Positions 36,410-43,316 of a DNA stretch of 64,000 bases are shown here, in pieces. Location of the stretch: positions 1 through 64,000 of the forward strand of contig CAYOAL010000001.1 of NCBI GenBank assembly GCA_964401935.1, in the 5' to 3' direction. Under the pieces are notes generated by a model. That model had not been told where the DNA came from and did no database searches. It worked only from the letters and a program-made list of their open reading frames with translations. This DNA is from JAPYTK01 sp964401935 (GTDB lineage: Bacteria; Myxococcota_A; Polyangia; Polyangiales; Polyangiaceae). A program made the translations under genes and the position numbers. Every line of letters starts with the position of its first letter. The first letter of the stretch is position 1.

Positions 36410-37003
36410 TCATTCGAACGCGGCTGAGCTCGCGTCCGCCGGCGCGCCGGCGTAGAGACCAGCCACGAGCTCGGGCTCGGGCTCGTGACAGGTGTGCACC
36501 GTGCACGCGCTGCAGGCAGCGACCAGCTCGGTCGGGTCGCAGGTGTCGCAGGTGTCGAGATAGGTGAGGCTCGCTTGGAGCTCGCGCTCGAGCGCGATGA
36601 GCCGGCCGATCTGCTCGCGCACCCCCTCGAGCTTCTGCTGGTAGACGCCTCGCATCTTGGCCATCGCCTCGGGGGCCGACGGCGCCTGCTCCCAGGTCGA
36701 CAAGATCTGCTGGATCTCCGCGAGGGTCATCCCCATGTCGTGGAGCTTGCCGATCCAGTTCACCCGCGCGATCGCGTCGGGAGCGTACAGCCGGTAGCGC
36801 CCCTTGGAGCGCTTGTGGGGCTGCAGCAGCCCGAGGTTCTCGTAGTGGTGGATCGCGCGCACGGTCTTGTGGCAGAGCCGTGCGAGATCGCCCACCTGAA
36901 GCAGCTGCTCCTCGTCGAGCCCCGCCGCCTCGGCCTGCGCCGCCGCCACTCGGTCGGGAGACCGATCGGCGTCGAGGATGGGGAGGCGATGAACGTGGCT
37001 CAT
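36410..37003 (-). CDS. MerR-family regulator with C-terminal Cys cluster, heading the isc operon
   Basis: The 197-residue protein has a MerR-type winged helix (residues 35-72, VGDLARLCHKTVRAIHHYEN then LGLLQPHKRSKGRYRLY), a long dimerisation helix (about 110-150) and a C-terminal cluster C152-x2-C155-x8-C164-x2-C167-x4-C172. It takes the position usually held by IscR but is unrelated to it. The Cys cluster could hold an Fe-S cluster or zinc and sense Fe-S supply (inference). The stop overlaps an in-frame iscS ATG. The ATG at 37003 is chosen by alignment of the domain; the upstream ATG at 37069 lies in promoter DNA. Confidence 0.88.
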   Translation of the reverse strand: MSHVHRLPILDADRSPDRVAAAQAEAAGLDEEQLLQVGDLARLCHKTVRAIHHYENLGLLQPHKRSKGRYRLYAPDAIARVNWIGKLHDMGMTLAEIQQILSTWEQAPSAPEAMAKMRGVYQQKLEGVREQIGRLIALERELQASLTYLDTCDTCDPTELVAACSACTVHTCHEPEPELVAGLYAGAPADASSAAFE

Positions 37004-37015
37004 GGGGTTGCCAAC

Positions 37016-37114
37016 ACTGACGTTAGCGTAAGGGATGGGGTCTCTAGTGCACCCCGCCGGTTCTGTCAATCCAACCCGAACCCTTACGCATGCGTTAGAC
37101 TGACGTTACGTAAC
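37016..37114. promoter_or_regulatory. Repeated operator-like sequences flanking the isc promoter
   Basis: GCGTAAGGG (37026-37034) and its exact inverse CCCTTACGC (37081-37089) bracket the promoter, 46 bp apart. ACTGACGTTA occurs twice in direct orientation (37016-37025 and 37099-37108), 83 bp apart. A perfect palindrome GTTACGTAAC covers 37105-37114. Such symmetric flanking sites fit a DNA-looping or autoregulatory repressor, with the MerR-type protein as the likely ligand (inference). Confidence 0.5.
37041..37069 (-). promoter_or_regulatory. Promoter of the isc operon
   Basis: On the minus strand TTGACA (37069-37064) and TAGAGA (37046-37041) are 17 bp apart, 38 bases before the regulator start. 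The -35 matches consensus fully. Sequence repeats flank this promoter on both sides, which suggests operator sites. Confidence 0.6.
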
Positions 37115-37204
37115 CTATTCAACCTGGGCCATGCTGTCAACGTCGTCCCGCGGCGGCGCGGGCTCGTGGCCTCCCAACCCACGAGCCAACACCCCGAAAA
37201 GCCT

Positions 37205-37993
37205 CTACGAATCGGAGGCGCAACGAAAACCGAGGTTGGAGAAGCGAGCGGTGGGGGGGAACGCGTTCCGGCTGGCGCAGCCGATACTCCACGGCAGGTT
37301 GTTCCAGGCACCGCCGCACACCACGCGGGGTGCGCCGTAGGGGCCCACCTCGCCGCGCTCCTCGCGCGTCCACTGCCAAACGCTCCCCACCAGATCGTGG
37401 AGCCCCCACGGACCCGGCGGGAACAACCCGATCGGCTTCGTGGTGCGTCGCCCGCTCGTTCGGTGGGCGCACAGCCGCTCGTCCCACGTGTCGCCCCACG
37501 GATAGCGGCGGGCGTCGTCCCCCCGGGCGCCGCGCTCGAGCTCGAGCTCGGACGGGAGGCGACGCCCCCGGAACGAGGCGTAAGCGTCGGCTTCGAACCA
37601 GCTCACGCCCACCACCGGCTGGTTGGGCACGAGGTAGGGTTGCCACTCCTCCTCATCCCAGAAACGCGGCGCCACGATGTCGTCGTCCAGCCGCCACCGC
37701 CACCCGTCTGCGGTCCACAGCGCAGGGTCGTCGTAGCCGCCCTCCTCCACGAACTCGGCGAACTCGGCGACGCTCACCAGGTGACGCTGGAGCGCGAAGC
37801 CCGACATCGGCGTGGGCTCGGGCGCCGCGTCGTGCGACGCACGGTGCTGGAGCACTCCCTCGGGGATCCACACCAGCGCCCCGTCGAGCCTCGGGTCCCC
37901 GAGACGCGCGAGCTCGTGGGCCGCGTCGTGACGCGCGTCCACGTCGACGTCCACCTCGGCGAGCACCGCCAGCAGCTCTTTGACTGACGTCAC
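37205..37993 (-). CDS. SUMF1/formylglycine-generating-enzyme-like domain protein
   Basis: The 262-residue protein has the SUMF1 pattern: an N-terminal leader with HEAT-like Ala/Leu content, then VWIPEGV, VSVAEFAEF, QPVVGVSWFEADAYASFRG, RLPSELELERGARG, YPWGDTWDERLCAH, GLHDLVGSVWQWTRE and CGGAWNN, ending LGFRCASDS. The family includes formylglycine synthases, EgtB-like sulfoxide synthases and many proteins of unknown role; the Cys pair needed for formylglycine synthesis was not recognised. The start may be the GTG at 37993 or a TTG at 38029; the latter would overlap the divergent gene. Confidence 0.85.
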   Translation of the reverse strand: MTSVKELLAVLAEVDVDVDARHDAAHELARLGDPRLDGALVWIPEGVLQHRASHDAAPEPTPMSGFALQRHLVSVAEFAEFVEEGGYDDPALWTADGWRWRLDDDIVAPRFWDEEEWQPYLVPNQPVVGVSWFEADAYASFRGRRLPSELELERGARGDDARRYPWGDTWDERLCAHRTSGRRTTKPIGLFPPGPWGLHDLVGSVWQWTREERGEVGPYGAPRVVCGGAWNNLPWSIGCASRNAFPPTARFSNLGFRCASDS

Positions 37994-38012
37994 CCCGTAC
38001 CCATGGTACGGG
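37994..38012. promoter_or_regulatory. Inverted repeat between divergent SUMF1 and zinc-ribbon genes
   Basis: CCCGTAC (37994-38000) and GTACGGG (38006-38012) form a perfect 7-bp inverted repeat around CCATG, in the tiny gap between two divergent genes. It could act as an operator for both. Confidence 0.35.
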
Positions 38013-38021
38013 ACGCGTGCC

Positions 38022-38456
38022 GTGGTCAAGATCTGCCTCGACTGCCACTACGTGAACGCGGGCGGCTTCCGCTGCTCCGAGTGCGATGGGGTCTTGGTCC
38101 ACACGTCGGATCCCAAGGCTCAGGCGCTCCCGTCGTCGGTGTGGAAGAACCAGCGCGTCGACTACGGCGCGCGGCGCGGCATGATCATGCGCTTCCTCGC
38201 CATCTTCGCCGGCGCCCTCGTGGGGTTGTTCGGCGTGCGCGAGTCGGTCGCCTACGCGGCCCCTTGGAACCTCGTGGTGTTCGTCGCGTCGGTCGTGGGG
38301 GGCCTCACCGTGTGGTGGATCCTGCACCGCGCGGCGACGCGTGGCGTGCGCGTGTGGGTGCTCGCGAAGGGGAAGGTGAACCACCGACGTCTCGCCCGCG
38401 CGGTGCTCATCGGCATGATCCCCTGGACCCGCCGACGCCGCCGCGTCGCGAGCTGA
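38022..38456 (+). CDS. Zinc-ribbon membrane protein, function unknown
   Basis: The 144-residue protein has an N-terminal zinc ribbon (ICLDCHYVNAGGFRCSECDG, two CxxC pairs) and two membrane helices (about residues 52-72 and 82-103), ending in Arg-rich sequence. The GTG at 38022 has GGGA eight bases upstream. An upstream TTG at 37980 is possible but would overlap the divergent gene. The role is unknown; divergent pairing with the SUMF1 gene suggests a shared function. Confidence 0.65.
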   Translation: MVKICLDCHYVNAGGFRCSECDGVLVHTSDPKAQALPSSVWKNQRVDYGARRGMIMRFLAIFAGALVGLFGVRESVAYAAPWNLVVFVASVVGGLTVWWILHRAATRGVRVWVLAKGKVNHRRLARAVLIGMIPWTRRRRRVAS

Positions 38457-38572
38457 ACGTCGCGAGCTGGAGTGCGCGAGCTGGGCGCCCCGAGCCGGGC
38501 GCCCCGAGCCGGGCGCGGCCACGAACGGCGCATCGCGCACGAATCGCGCACGAACGAGGACAGAAAGACGAA

Positions 38573-38660
38573 GCGCTCTCTCCGGGTTTATCGCCGCCCT
38601 TTCATGAAACGGGGCACCAGATTGATTGTTGGGGGGCGGCGATAAACCCCGAGAGAGCGC
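38573..38660. repeat. Long palindromic element, copy 1
   Basis: Arms 38573-38598 and 38635-38660 pair over 26 positions with one C-C mismatch. The inner arm is GGGTTTATCGCCGCC with GGCGGCGATAAACCC; the outer arm is GCGCTCTCTC with GAGAGAGCGC. The loop (38599-38634) includes the invariant GAAACGGGGCACCAGATT at 38606-38623. Confidence 0.92.
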
Positions 38661-38720
38661 GCTCGTTCGTCGATTTCGTTCGTCGGTTTCGACTTGCTCG
38701 TTCTTGTTCGCGCAAGCGGA

Positions 38721-38804
38721 CCAGCTGCCGGGCTTATCGCCGTCCGGATGAAACGGGGCACCAGATTTTGAGAAGGGGTGGACGGCGATAAACCCCGCAG
38801 TTGG
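38721..38804. repeat. Long palindromic element, copy 2
   Basis: Arms 38721-38745 and 38780-38804 pair over 25 positions with a C-C mismatch in the same place as in the other copies, one C-A mismatch and one G-T pair. The outer arm CAGCTGC pairs with GCAGTTG, unlike copy 1. The loop holds the same invariant 18-mer at 38750-38767. Confidence 0.9.
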
Positions 38805-38874
38805 TCGGTCTGCGGTGATCGTTGGGTTGTTGCGTTGGGGGGCGATCGCTGGGTTGTCGAGCGCAGTGGAAGAG

Positions 38875-38968
38875 AGAGCAGTCGCCGGGTTTATCCCCGC
38901 CCGAGATAGAAACGGGGCACCAGATTTATTTTTTGAGAGTAGGCGGGGATAAACCCCGCGACCGCTCT
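38875..38968. repeat. Long palindromic element, copy 3
   Basis: Arms 38875-38901 and 38942-38968 pair over 27 positions with two mismatches, one being the shared C-C. The inner arm is GGGTTTATCCCCGCC with GGCGGGGATAAACCC, so a G-C pair has flipped relative to copies 1 and 2 (G/C to C/G at two bases). The loop contains the invariant 18-mer at 38909-38926. Confidence 0.92.
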
Positions 38969-39113
38969 TCTCTTCGTGAATTCGAACGACGAGTCGAGGC
39001 GCGACGCGCCGAGAGGAGGTGAGAACAACTCGTAGGAGGGAGCCCGGAGGGCGACCGACGAGGAATTGTTGCCGAAAATTGTGTTGCTAGATCGAGAACA
39101 AGGGAGGCGCTCA

Positions 39114-39207
39114 CTCACCGCTGCCGGGTTTATCCCCGCCCGAGATAGAAACGGGGCACCAGATTTATTTTTTGGGAGAGGGCGGGGATAAACCCCGCAG
39201 CGGTGAG
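39114..39207. repeat. Long palindromic element, copy 4
   Basis: Arms 39114-39140 and 39181-39207 pair over 27 positions with only the shared C-C mismatch. The outer arm CTCACCGCTGC pairs with GCAGCGGTGAG, different from the other copies. The loop is nearly identical to copy 3, including the invariant 18-mer at 39148-39165. Confidence 0.92.
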
Positions 39208-39252
39208 CGTCTCGATGGTCTGTGGTCTGTGTGATGAAGTCGGGAGCCGACG

Positions 39253-40464
39253 TCACTTCGGGATCGGAGTCGTCCCCACGTCGACGGAGCCGCCGTCGGC
39301 GATCCAGGTGAAGTTGTCGATGAGCACGGTCGAGTCGTAGAGGGTGTCTCCGGTGTCCCAGATGGCGAACCGAACCGTGAAGTCGGAGCCTGGCTCCACC
39401 GGCGCGGTGGTCACCAGCCAGCCCGTCGCGCCGGAGTCGTCCACGCCGCCTCCCCAGGTGTCGAAGCCGGTGCCGAGCAGCTCGGCGGTGCCCGCGTTGC
39501 AGCCCTCGCACACATCGAACAGGGCGATGTTCACGCTCACGGGGTTGTTGGCCGCGTCGAAGGAGATGTTCCCGTTGATCGACCCGGCTGGGGGAGGGTT
39601 CATGATGGCGACGTACTGGTCGTTCCAGAGCGTGCACACGAACTCGGGATACTCGTGGGAGTAGAACGTGAACTCGTACTGGAAGCCGGTCGCGTTGGTG
39701 GGCGCCTTGAGCGCGAGCTCGAGACCCACGTCGTCGTTGATCTCGCTGTCGCCCGAGCAGCCGGGCACGTCCTGCGGAAACCCGGCGGGAGCCACCCCCA
39801 CACCGATCGACCCGCACGACACACTCCCGCACTCGTCGGGCTGGCCCGGCAGACGCGCGAAGCCGGACGAGAGGGCGAGCATGCGCTCGCCGGCGCGCGC
39901 CGTCACGTTGTCGCCGAACACGCCGAGCACGCCCACATGGGGGGTCGGCGCCGTCAGCTGGGTGCCGTTGGCCCGCACCCACTTCGCGCTCACGATCCCC
40001 TGCCCCTTGTCGGAGGCGAGATCGCAGAGGCCGATCGCAGCCGCCGCGTGCATCGGATCGAAGTCGTTCACGGCGAAGCCGCTGTCACAGCTGGCGGCGA
40101 TCTCGTCGATCTGCCCGTCGCAGTTCTCGTCGAACGGCGTCGCGTCTTGATCGTCGGCTGGCGTCGCCACCTCGATCGCGTGCGGGTTGATGTTCGGATC
40201 GCAGTCGTTGCAGTCGCCCTGCTCGCCCGTGAAACCATCGCCGTCGTAGTCCTCGGAGGGCTGGGGCGCGCTGCAGTCACCGGGGCCTGCGCTGCTCGAC
40301 GGACCGCCGTCGAAGCCTCCGGCCGCGTCGCCCCCGCCCGCGCTCGCCGCACCCGAGCCACTGTCTCCCTCACCTTCGAACTGGGACTTCGAGTTGATGG
40401 TGCACGCGGCCACGGCTGCGCCGAGCAGAGCGGTGAGCGTGGTTCTGGTTGAGAAGAGTCGCAT
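39253..40464 (-). CDS. Lipoprotein with MopE-like motif and choice-of-anchor L domain
   Basis: The 403-residue precursor has a lipoprotein signal with lipobox VAAC, a Gly/Ser/Ala linker, a MopE-like putative metal-binding segment (DYDGDGFTGEQGDCNDCDPN through NCDGQIDE), and a C-terminal beta domain with the AKWVRANGTQ, TFYSHEYPEFVCTLWNDQYV and NISFDAANNP stretches characteristic of choice-of-anchor L proteins. Such proteins are surface-exposed in myxobacteria. GGAG nine bases before the ATG at 40464 supports this start; a longer frame to 40572 lacks the signal at its N-terminus. Confidence 0.88.
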   Translation of the reverse strand: MRLFSTRTTLTALLGAAVAACTINSKSQFEGEGDSGSGAASAGGGDAAGGFDGGPSSSAGPGDCSAPQPSEDYDGDGFTGEQGDCNDCDPNINPHAIEVATPADDQDATPFDENCDGQIDEIAASCDSGFAVNDFDPMHAAAAIGLCDLASDKGQGIVSAKWVRANGTQLTAPTPHVGVLGVFGDNVTARAGERMLALSSGFARLPGQPDECGSVSCGSIGVGVAPAGFPQDVPGCSGDSEINDDVGLELALKAPTNATGFQYEFTFYSHEYPEFVCTLWNDQYVAIMNPPPAGSINGNISFDAANNPVSVNIALFDVCEGCNAGTAELLGTGFDTWGGGVDDSGATGWLVTTAPVEPGSDFTVRFAIWDTGDTLYDSTVLIDNFTWIADGGSVDVGTTPIPK

Positions 40465-40846
40465 GGGAGGAGCTCCCTGGAGGAATCGGCCCATTGGCCG
40501 GTTCGTCGCGAGGGTGATGGTCCTTAGAGCAAGCGCGGTGCCAATGTGGGACAGAGCCCGAGATAGCTCCAATTAGCTAAAATCACAGCGACCCGCGATC
40601 CTCTTCCACGGCGACGGGGGACCGGTTGGGGGCATTTCGCTGGTATCTGGCTTGTCCATATGGCCGACCAAAGCCCCACGCAGCATGTCAAAGAACGCGC
40701 AAGAGCAGCATTTTGACGAAGTAATCACAAAGGAAAATTCGCGCTCGTCGGCCAGCCGGCCAGTCGACACGCCTCTACGGTCCCCCCTGCGGCTCGATCG
40801 CGGCGGCGCGCCGGCTCGTTCGCGGCGGCGCGCGGCTTGGAGCAGC
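40465..40846. other. Intergenic region, no gene recognised
   Basis: These 382 bases separate a lipoprotein gene from the halogenase-like gene, both on the minus strand. The stretch 40560-40740 is markedly more AT-rich than the surroundings and could hold the promoter of the lipoprotein gene. A 65-residue minus-strand frame at 40573-40770 exists but has no ribosome site or family resemblance. Confidence 0.5.
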
Positions 40847-42073
40847 TCAGATCGTCTCGTACTGGGCCGGGAAGTGGCTTTGCATGAAGCGCGCCCAGGT
40901 GGGCACCGGGTCGTGCAACACGTCGCCGCTCAGGATCGTGGTGATGAGGCGGCGGAGGAGCGTGCGCTGGTGTTTGGCGAACAAGTACTCACGGAGGTTG
41001 CCGCCGTAGTTGCCTTGCACGATGCCGAGGAACATCGCGCTCGCGCTGCGGAGCCCGCGCTCCACGCTCGCGAAGCGCTCCGGCGCGTAGTCGTCGGCCG
41101 CGATGGCCCCGTCGATGGCTTCTGCGGCCAGCCGGGCTCCGATCAGCGCGAGGTGCACGCCGCTCGAGAACAGCGGATCGATGAATCCCGTCGCGTCGCC
41201 CACACACAGCCACCCGTCGCCAGCCATCCGCGACACCGAGTAGGAGAAGTCTGCGGCGGACTGGATCGGCATCATGCGCGCGGCCCCCTCGAGCCGTTCG
41301 CGAGCCCACGGGATGCTCTCGATGAGCTCGTCGAAGAGCGCCTCGGGCGAGCGCCCCTGTCGCGACGCGAGGAAGGCGCGTCGCACCACCGCGCCCACGC
41401 TCGTCACGTCGCCCTTGAAGGGGATGAACCACAGCCAGCCGTGCTCGAACATCACCACCGTGATGTCGCCCTCCCCGTCCCCGTCGTAGCGGCCTGCGTG
41501 TTGGTAGTGCGAGAAGAACGCGGCGGTGTCGAGGCCCAAGAGGCGCCCCTTGCTCTTGAAGCGGCTGGCCAACATCGAGCCCCGCCCCGTCGCGTCCACC
41601 ACCAGCGGGGCACGGAGCTCCCGGGTGCCCGCCTCGTCGTTGACCCGCACCCCGACCGCGCGGTCGCCGTCGAAGAGCACCTCCTCTACCTTGCACGGCT
41701 GCAACACCTCGGCTCCGAGCTCGACGGCCCGCTCGAGGAGGATCTCGTCGAAGATGTCGCGCTTCACCTCGTAGGCGTACGGGTAGCGCGCATCGAGGGC
41801 CTCGGCGAAGACGTAGCGCACCATCTCGCTCGTCTTGGAGTCGACGAAGCGGGCCCCGTACTTGCGGAGGAAGTGGGTCTCGAGCCGGTCGAGCACCCCG
41901 AGCTCCTCGAACACCCCCATCGACTGCGGCAACAGCGACTCGCCGATGTGAAACCTTGGGAATCGCTCACGCTCGATGATGAGCGACCGCCGCCCGCGGC
42001 GCGCCAAGAGCCCGGCCAGCGCCGAGCCCGCGGGCCCGCCGCCGATGATGAGCACTTGGGGTTCGGTGGCCAT
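40847..42073 (-). CDS. Flavin-dependent halogenase-like FAD oxidoreductase
   Basis: The 408-residue protein has the FAD-binding motif GGGPAGSALAGLL near the start, HIGESLLPQS, and the WLWFIP sequence (residues 213-218) fitting the WxWxIP motif of flavin-dependent halogenases. Lys71 in KYGARF lies where variant-B halogenases have the catalytic lysine, and FIDPLFSSGVHLA resembles their C-terminal FAD motif. Related reductases share parts of this, so halogenation is likely but not proven. A ferredoxin gene starts divergently 58 bases away. No biosynthetic cluster surrounds it. Confidence 0.82.
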   Translation of the reverse strand: MATEPQVLIIGGGPAGSALAGLLARRGRRSLIIERERFPRFHIGESLLPQSMGVFEELGVLDRLETHFLRKYGARFVDSKTSEMVRYVFAEALDARYPYAYEVKRDIFDEILLERAVELGAEVLQPCKVEEVLFDGDRAVGVRVNDEAGTRELRAPLVVDATGRGSMLASRFKSKGRLLGLDTAAFFSHYQHAGRYDGDGEGDITVVMFEHGWLWFIPFKGDVTSVGAVVRRAFLASRQGRSPEALFDELIESIPWARERLEGAARMMPIQSAADFSYSVSRMAGDGWLCVGDATGFIDPLFSSGVHLALIGARLAAEAIDGAIAADDYAPERFASVERGLRSASAMFLGIVQGNYGGNLREYLFAKHQRTLLRRLITTILSGDVLHDPVPTWARFMQSHFPAQYETI

Positions 42074-42131
42074 GGAAGGAAGGGTATAACGAGGTGGCTT
42101 CGAGTCGGCCACCGGATAGAATCCAAACCTG

Positions 42132-42458
42132 TTGGCGGCGTTGTTCTTGCGAGTGGTGTTCGACGATGACGGGTTGTCGGTCCCGTGTGAAGAGGGAGAT
42201 CGGCTCCTGGATCTCTGCGACGCGGCTTCTGCATCGATACCCTTTTCCTGTCGCGATGCAAGCTGCGCGACGTGCCTCGTGGATGTGGTGCAGGGGGCCG
42301 AGCATCTCGCAGCGCCGGCCCTCCACGAGCAGCGCCTCTTGAGCCGCCTCGCGGCGAGCCACACGCAGCGGCTGGCCTGTCAGGTGCGGCTCGGAGCGGG
42401 GAACGGGGTGGTGCACGTGCGGCGCGCTCGGGAGGCAGACCCGAGCCGCTCCACCTGA
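42132..42458 (+). CDS. Plant-type [2Fe-2S] ferredoxin
   Basis: The 108-residue protein has Cys40, Cys45, Cys48 and Cys83 spaced C-x4-C-x2-C-x34-C, the plant/vertebrate-type [2Fe-2S] pattern, in SIPFSCRDASCATCLVDV. The start is uncertain: TTG at 42132, with later GTG or TTG codons at 42141-42156 also possible. TATAAC at 42085-42090 could be its -10 element. It may serve the flavin enzyme encoded divergently or another oxygenase. Confidence 0.8.
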   Translation: MAALFLRVVFDDDGLSVPCEEGDRLLDLCDAASASIPFSCRDASCATCLVDVVQGAEHLAAPALHEQRLLSRLAASHTQRLACQVRLGAGNGVVHVRRAREADPSRST

Positions 42459-42541
42459 CGGCGCGTGCGGCTTGTGATACACGCCCCCGCGATGTCGATC
42501 GTCGTTCTTTCGGGCGGTGCGGTGGCTCACGGAGGCGTGCG

Positions 42542-43294
42542 ATGAAGGCGATCCTCCTCGCGGCGGGACGCGGCCGACGCCTCGGCGTCGACGAGCCCAA
42601 GTGCATGATCAGCGTCGCCGGTCGCTCCCTCCTCGAGCGCCACCTCGATCACCTCGGCGCGGCCGGGATCACCCACCTCACGGTGGTGGTCGGCCACCTC
42701 CACGAGCACCTGCGGACGGCGCTGCGCATCGTGCAAGACGCGCGGCGAGCCCTCGGCCAGCCGCTGCCGTTCCCGGTCGAGGTGGTGTTCAACGAGCTGT
42801 TCGAGCATGGCAGCATCGTGTCGCTCCAGAAGGCGGCCCACCACCTCGAGGACGGCGGCGTCTGGATGGACGCCGACGTCTTCTATCCCGGCAAGCTCCT
42901 CAAGCGCCTGGTGTCGTCACCCAAGGAGAACTGCGTGTTGCTCGACGGTCGCTCGAGCGAGCAAGGCGAAGAGATGATGCTGGCGGTGCGGGGGGAGCGC
43001 GTCATGCGCATCGCACGCAGCGTGGGCACCGAGTGGGATCTGGTGGGGGAGTCGGTGGGTTTCTTCAAGGTGGGGCCGGCCGGCGGCAAGCGCCTCCGCG
43101 CAGTGCTCGACGCGGAGATCGCGGCGGGTCGGCTCGATCAGGAACACGAAGACGCGCTCGACAAAGCCCTCGCCGACACCGAGTTTGGCTTCGAGCGCGT
43201 GGACGAGTTTCCTTGGACGGAGATCGATTTCCCCGAGGACGTCGAGACCGCGACGGAGCTCGCTCGCACCGTGGATCACCCCTCCCGCCAGTGA
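42542..43294 (+). CDS. Sugar/alcohol-phosphate nucleotidyltransferase-like protein
   Basis: The 250-residue protein begins with the nucleotidyltransferase signature ILLAAGRGRRLG, followed by PKCMISVAGRSLLERHLDHL, and has the metal-binding VWMDADVFY loop. It resembles phosphocholine/inositol-phosphate cytidylyltransferases more than glucose-1-phosphate ones, although the nucleotide is not certain. GGAGG seven bases before the ATG fixes the start. It converges on a CDP-alcohol phosphatidyltransferase gene, which suggests it makes the CDP-activated substrate (inference). Confidence 0.85.
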   Translation: MKAILLAAGRGRRLGVDEPKCMISVAGRSLLERHLDHLGAAGITHLTVVVGHLHEHLRTALRIVQDARRALGQPLPFPVEVVFNELFEHGSIVSLQKAAHHLEDGGVWMDADVFYPGKLLKRLVSSPKENCVLLDGRSSEQGEEMMLAVRGERVMRIARSVGTEWDLVGESVGFFKVGPAGGKRLRAVLDAEIAAGRLDQEHEDALDKALADTEFGFERVDEFPWTEIDFPEDVETATELARTVDHPSRQ

Positions 43295-43316
43295 GGGCGC
43301 CCCTCCGCCGGCGCGC

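Larger units (their letters stand above)
38457..39252. other. Non-coding region with four hairpin elements, between convergent genes
   Basis: No credible coding sequence fills these 796 bases. Apparent short frames are created by the repeated palindromes and differ in frame from copy to copy. The region holds four related long palindromes (listed separately) and a fifth, unrelated weak inverted repeat at 39024-39070. It lies between the stops of a plus-strand and a minus-strand gene. Confidence 0.9.

Noticed and set aside
36410..37003. IscR (Rrf2 family) annotation by position
   Set aside because: The helix-turn-helix and the following helix are MerR-type, and the Cys pattern does not match IscR.
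38573..39207. CRISPR array or integron attC sites
   Set aside because: Units are long palindromes with irregular spacing of 146-239 bp and no uniform spacers. The attC consensus RYYYAAC/GTTRRRY is absent; the TTTATC/GATAAA order does not fit.
38581..39220. Short peptides with ETGHQI-like words inside the palindromes
   Set aside because: The words arise from the repeated loop sequence read in one frame. The frames differ around each copy, and there are no ribosome sites or conserved starts.
40573..40770. 65-codon minus-strand frame in the gap upstream of the lipoprotein gene
   Set aside because: There is no ribosome site, no family resemblance and atypical composition for a gene in this genome.
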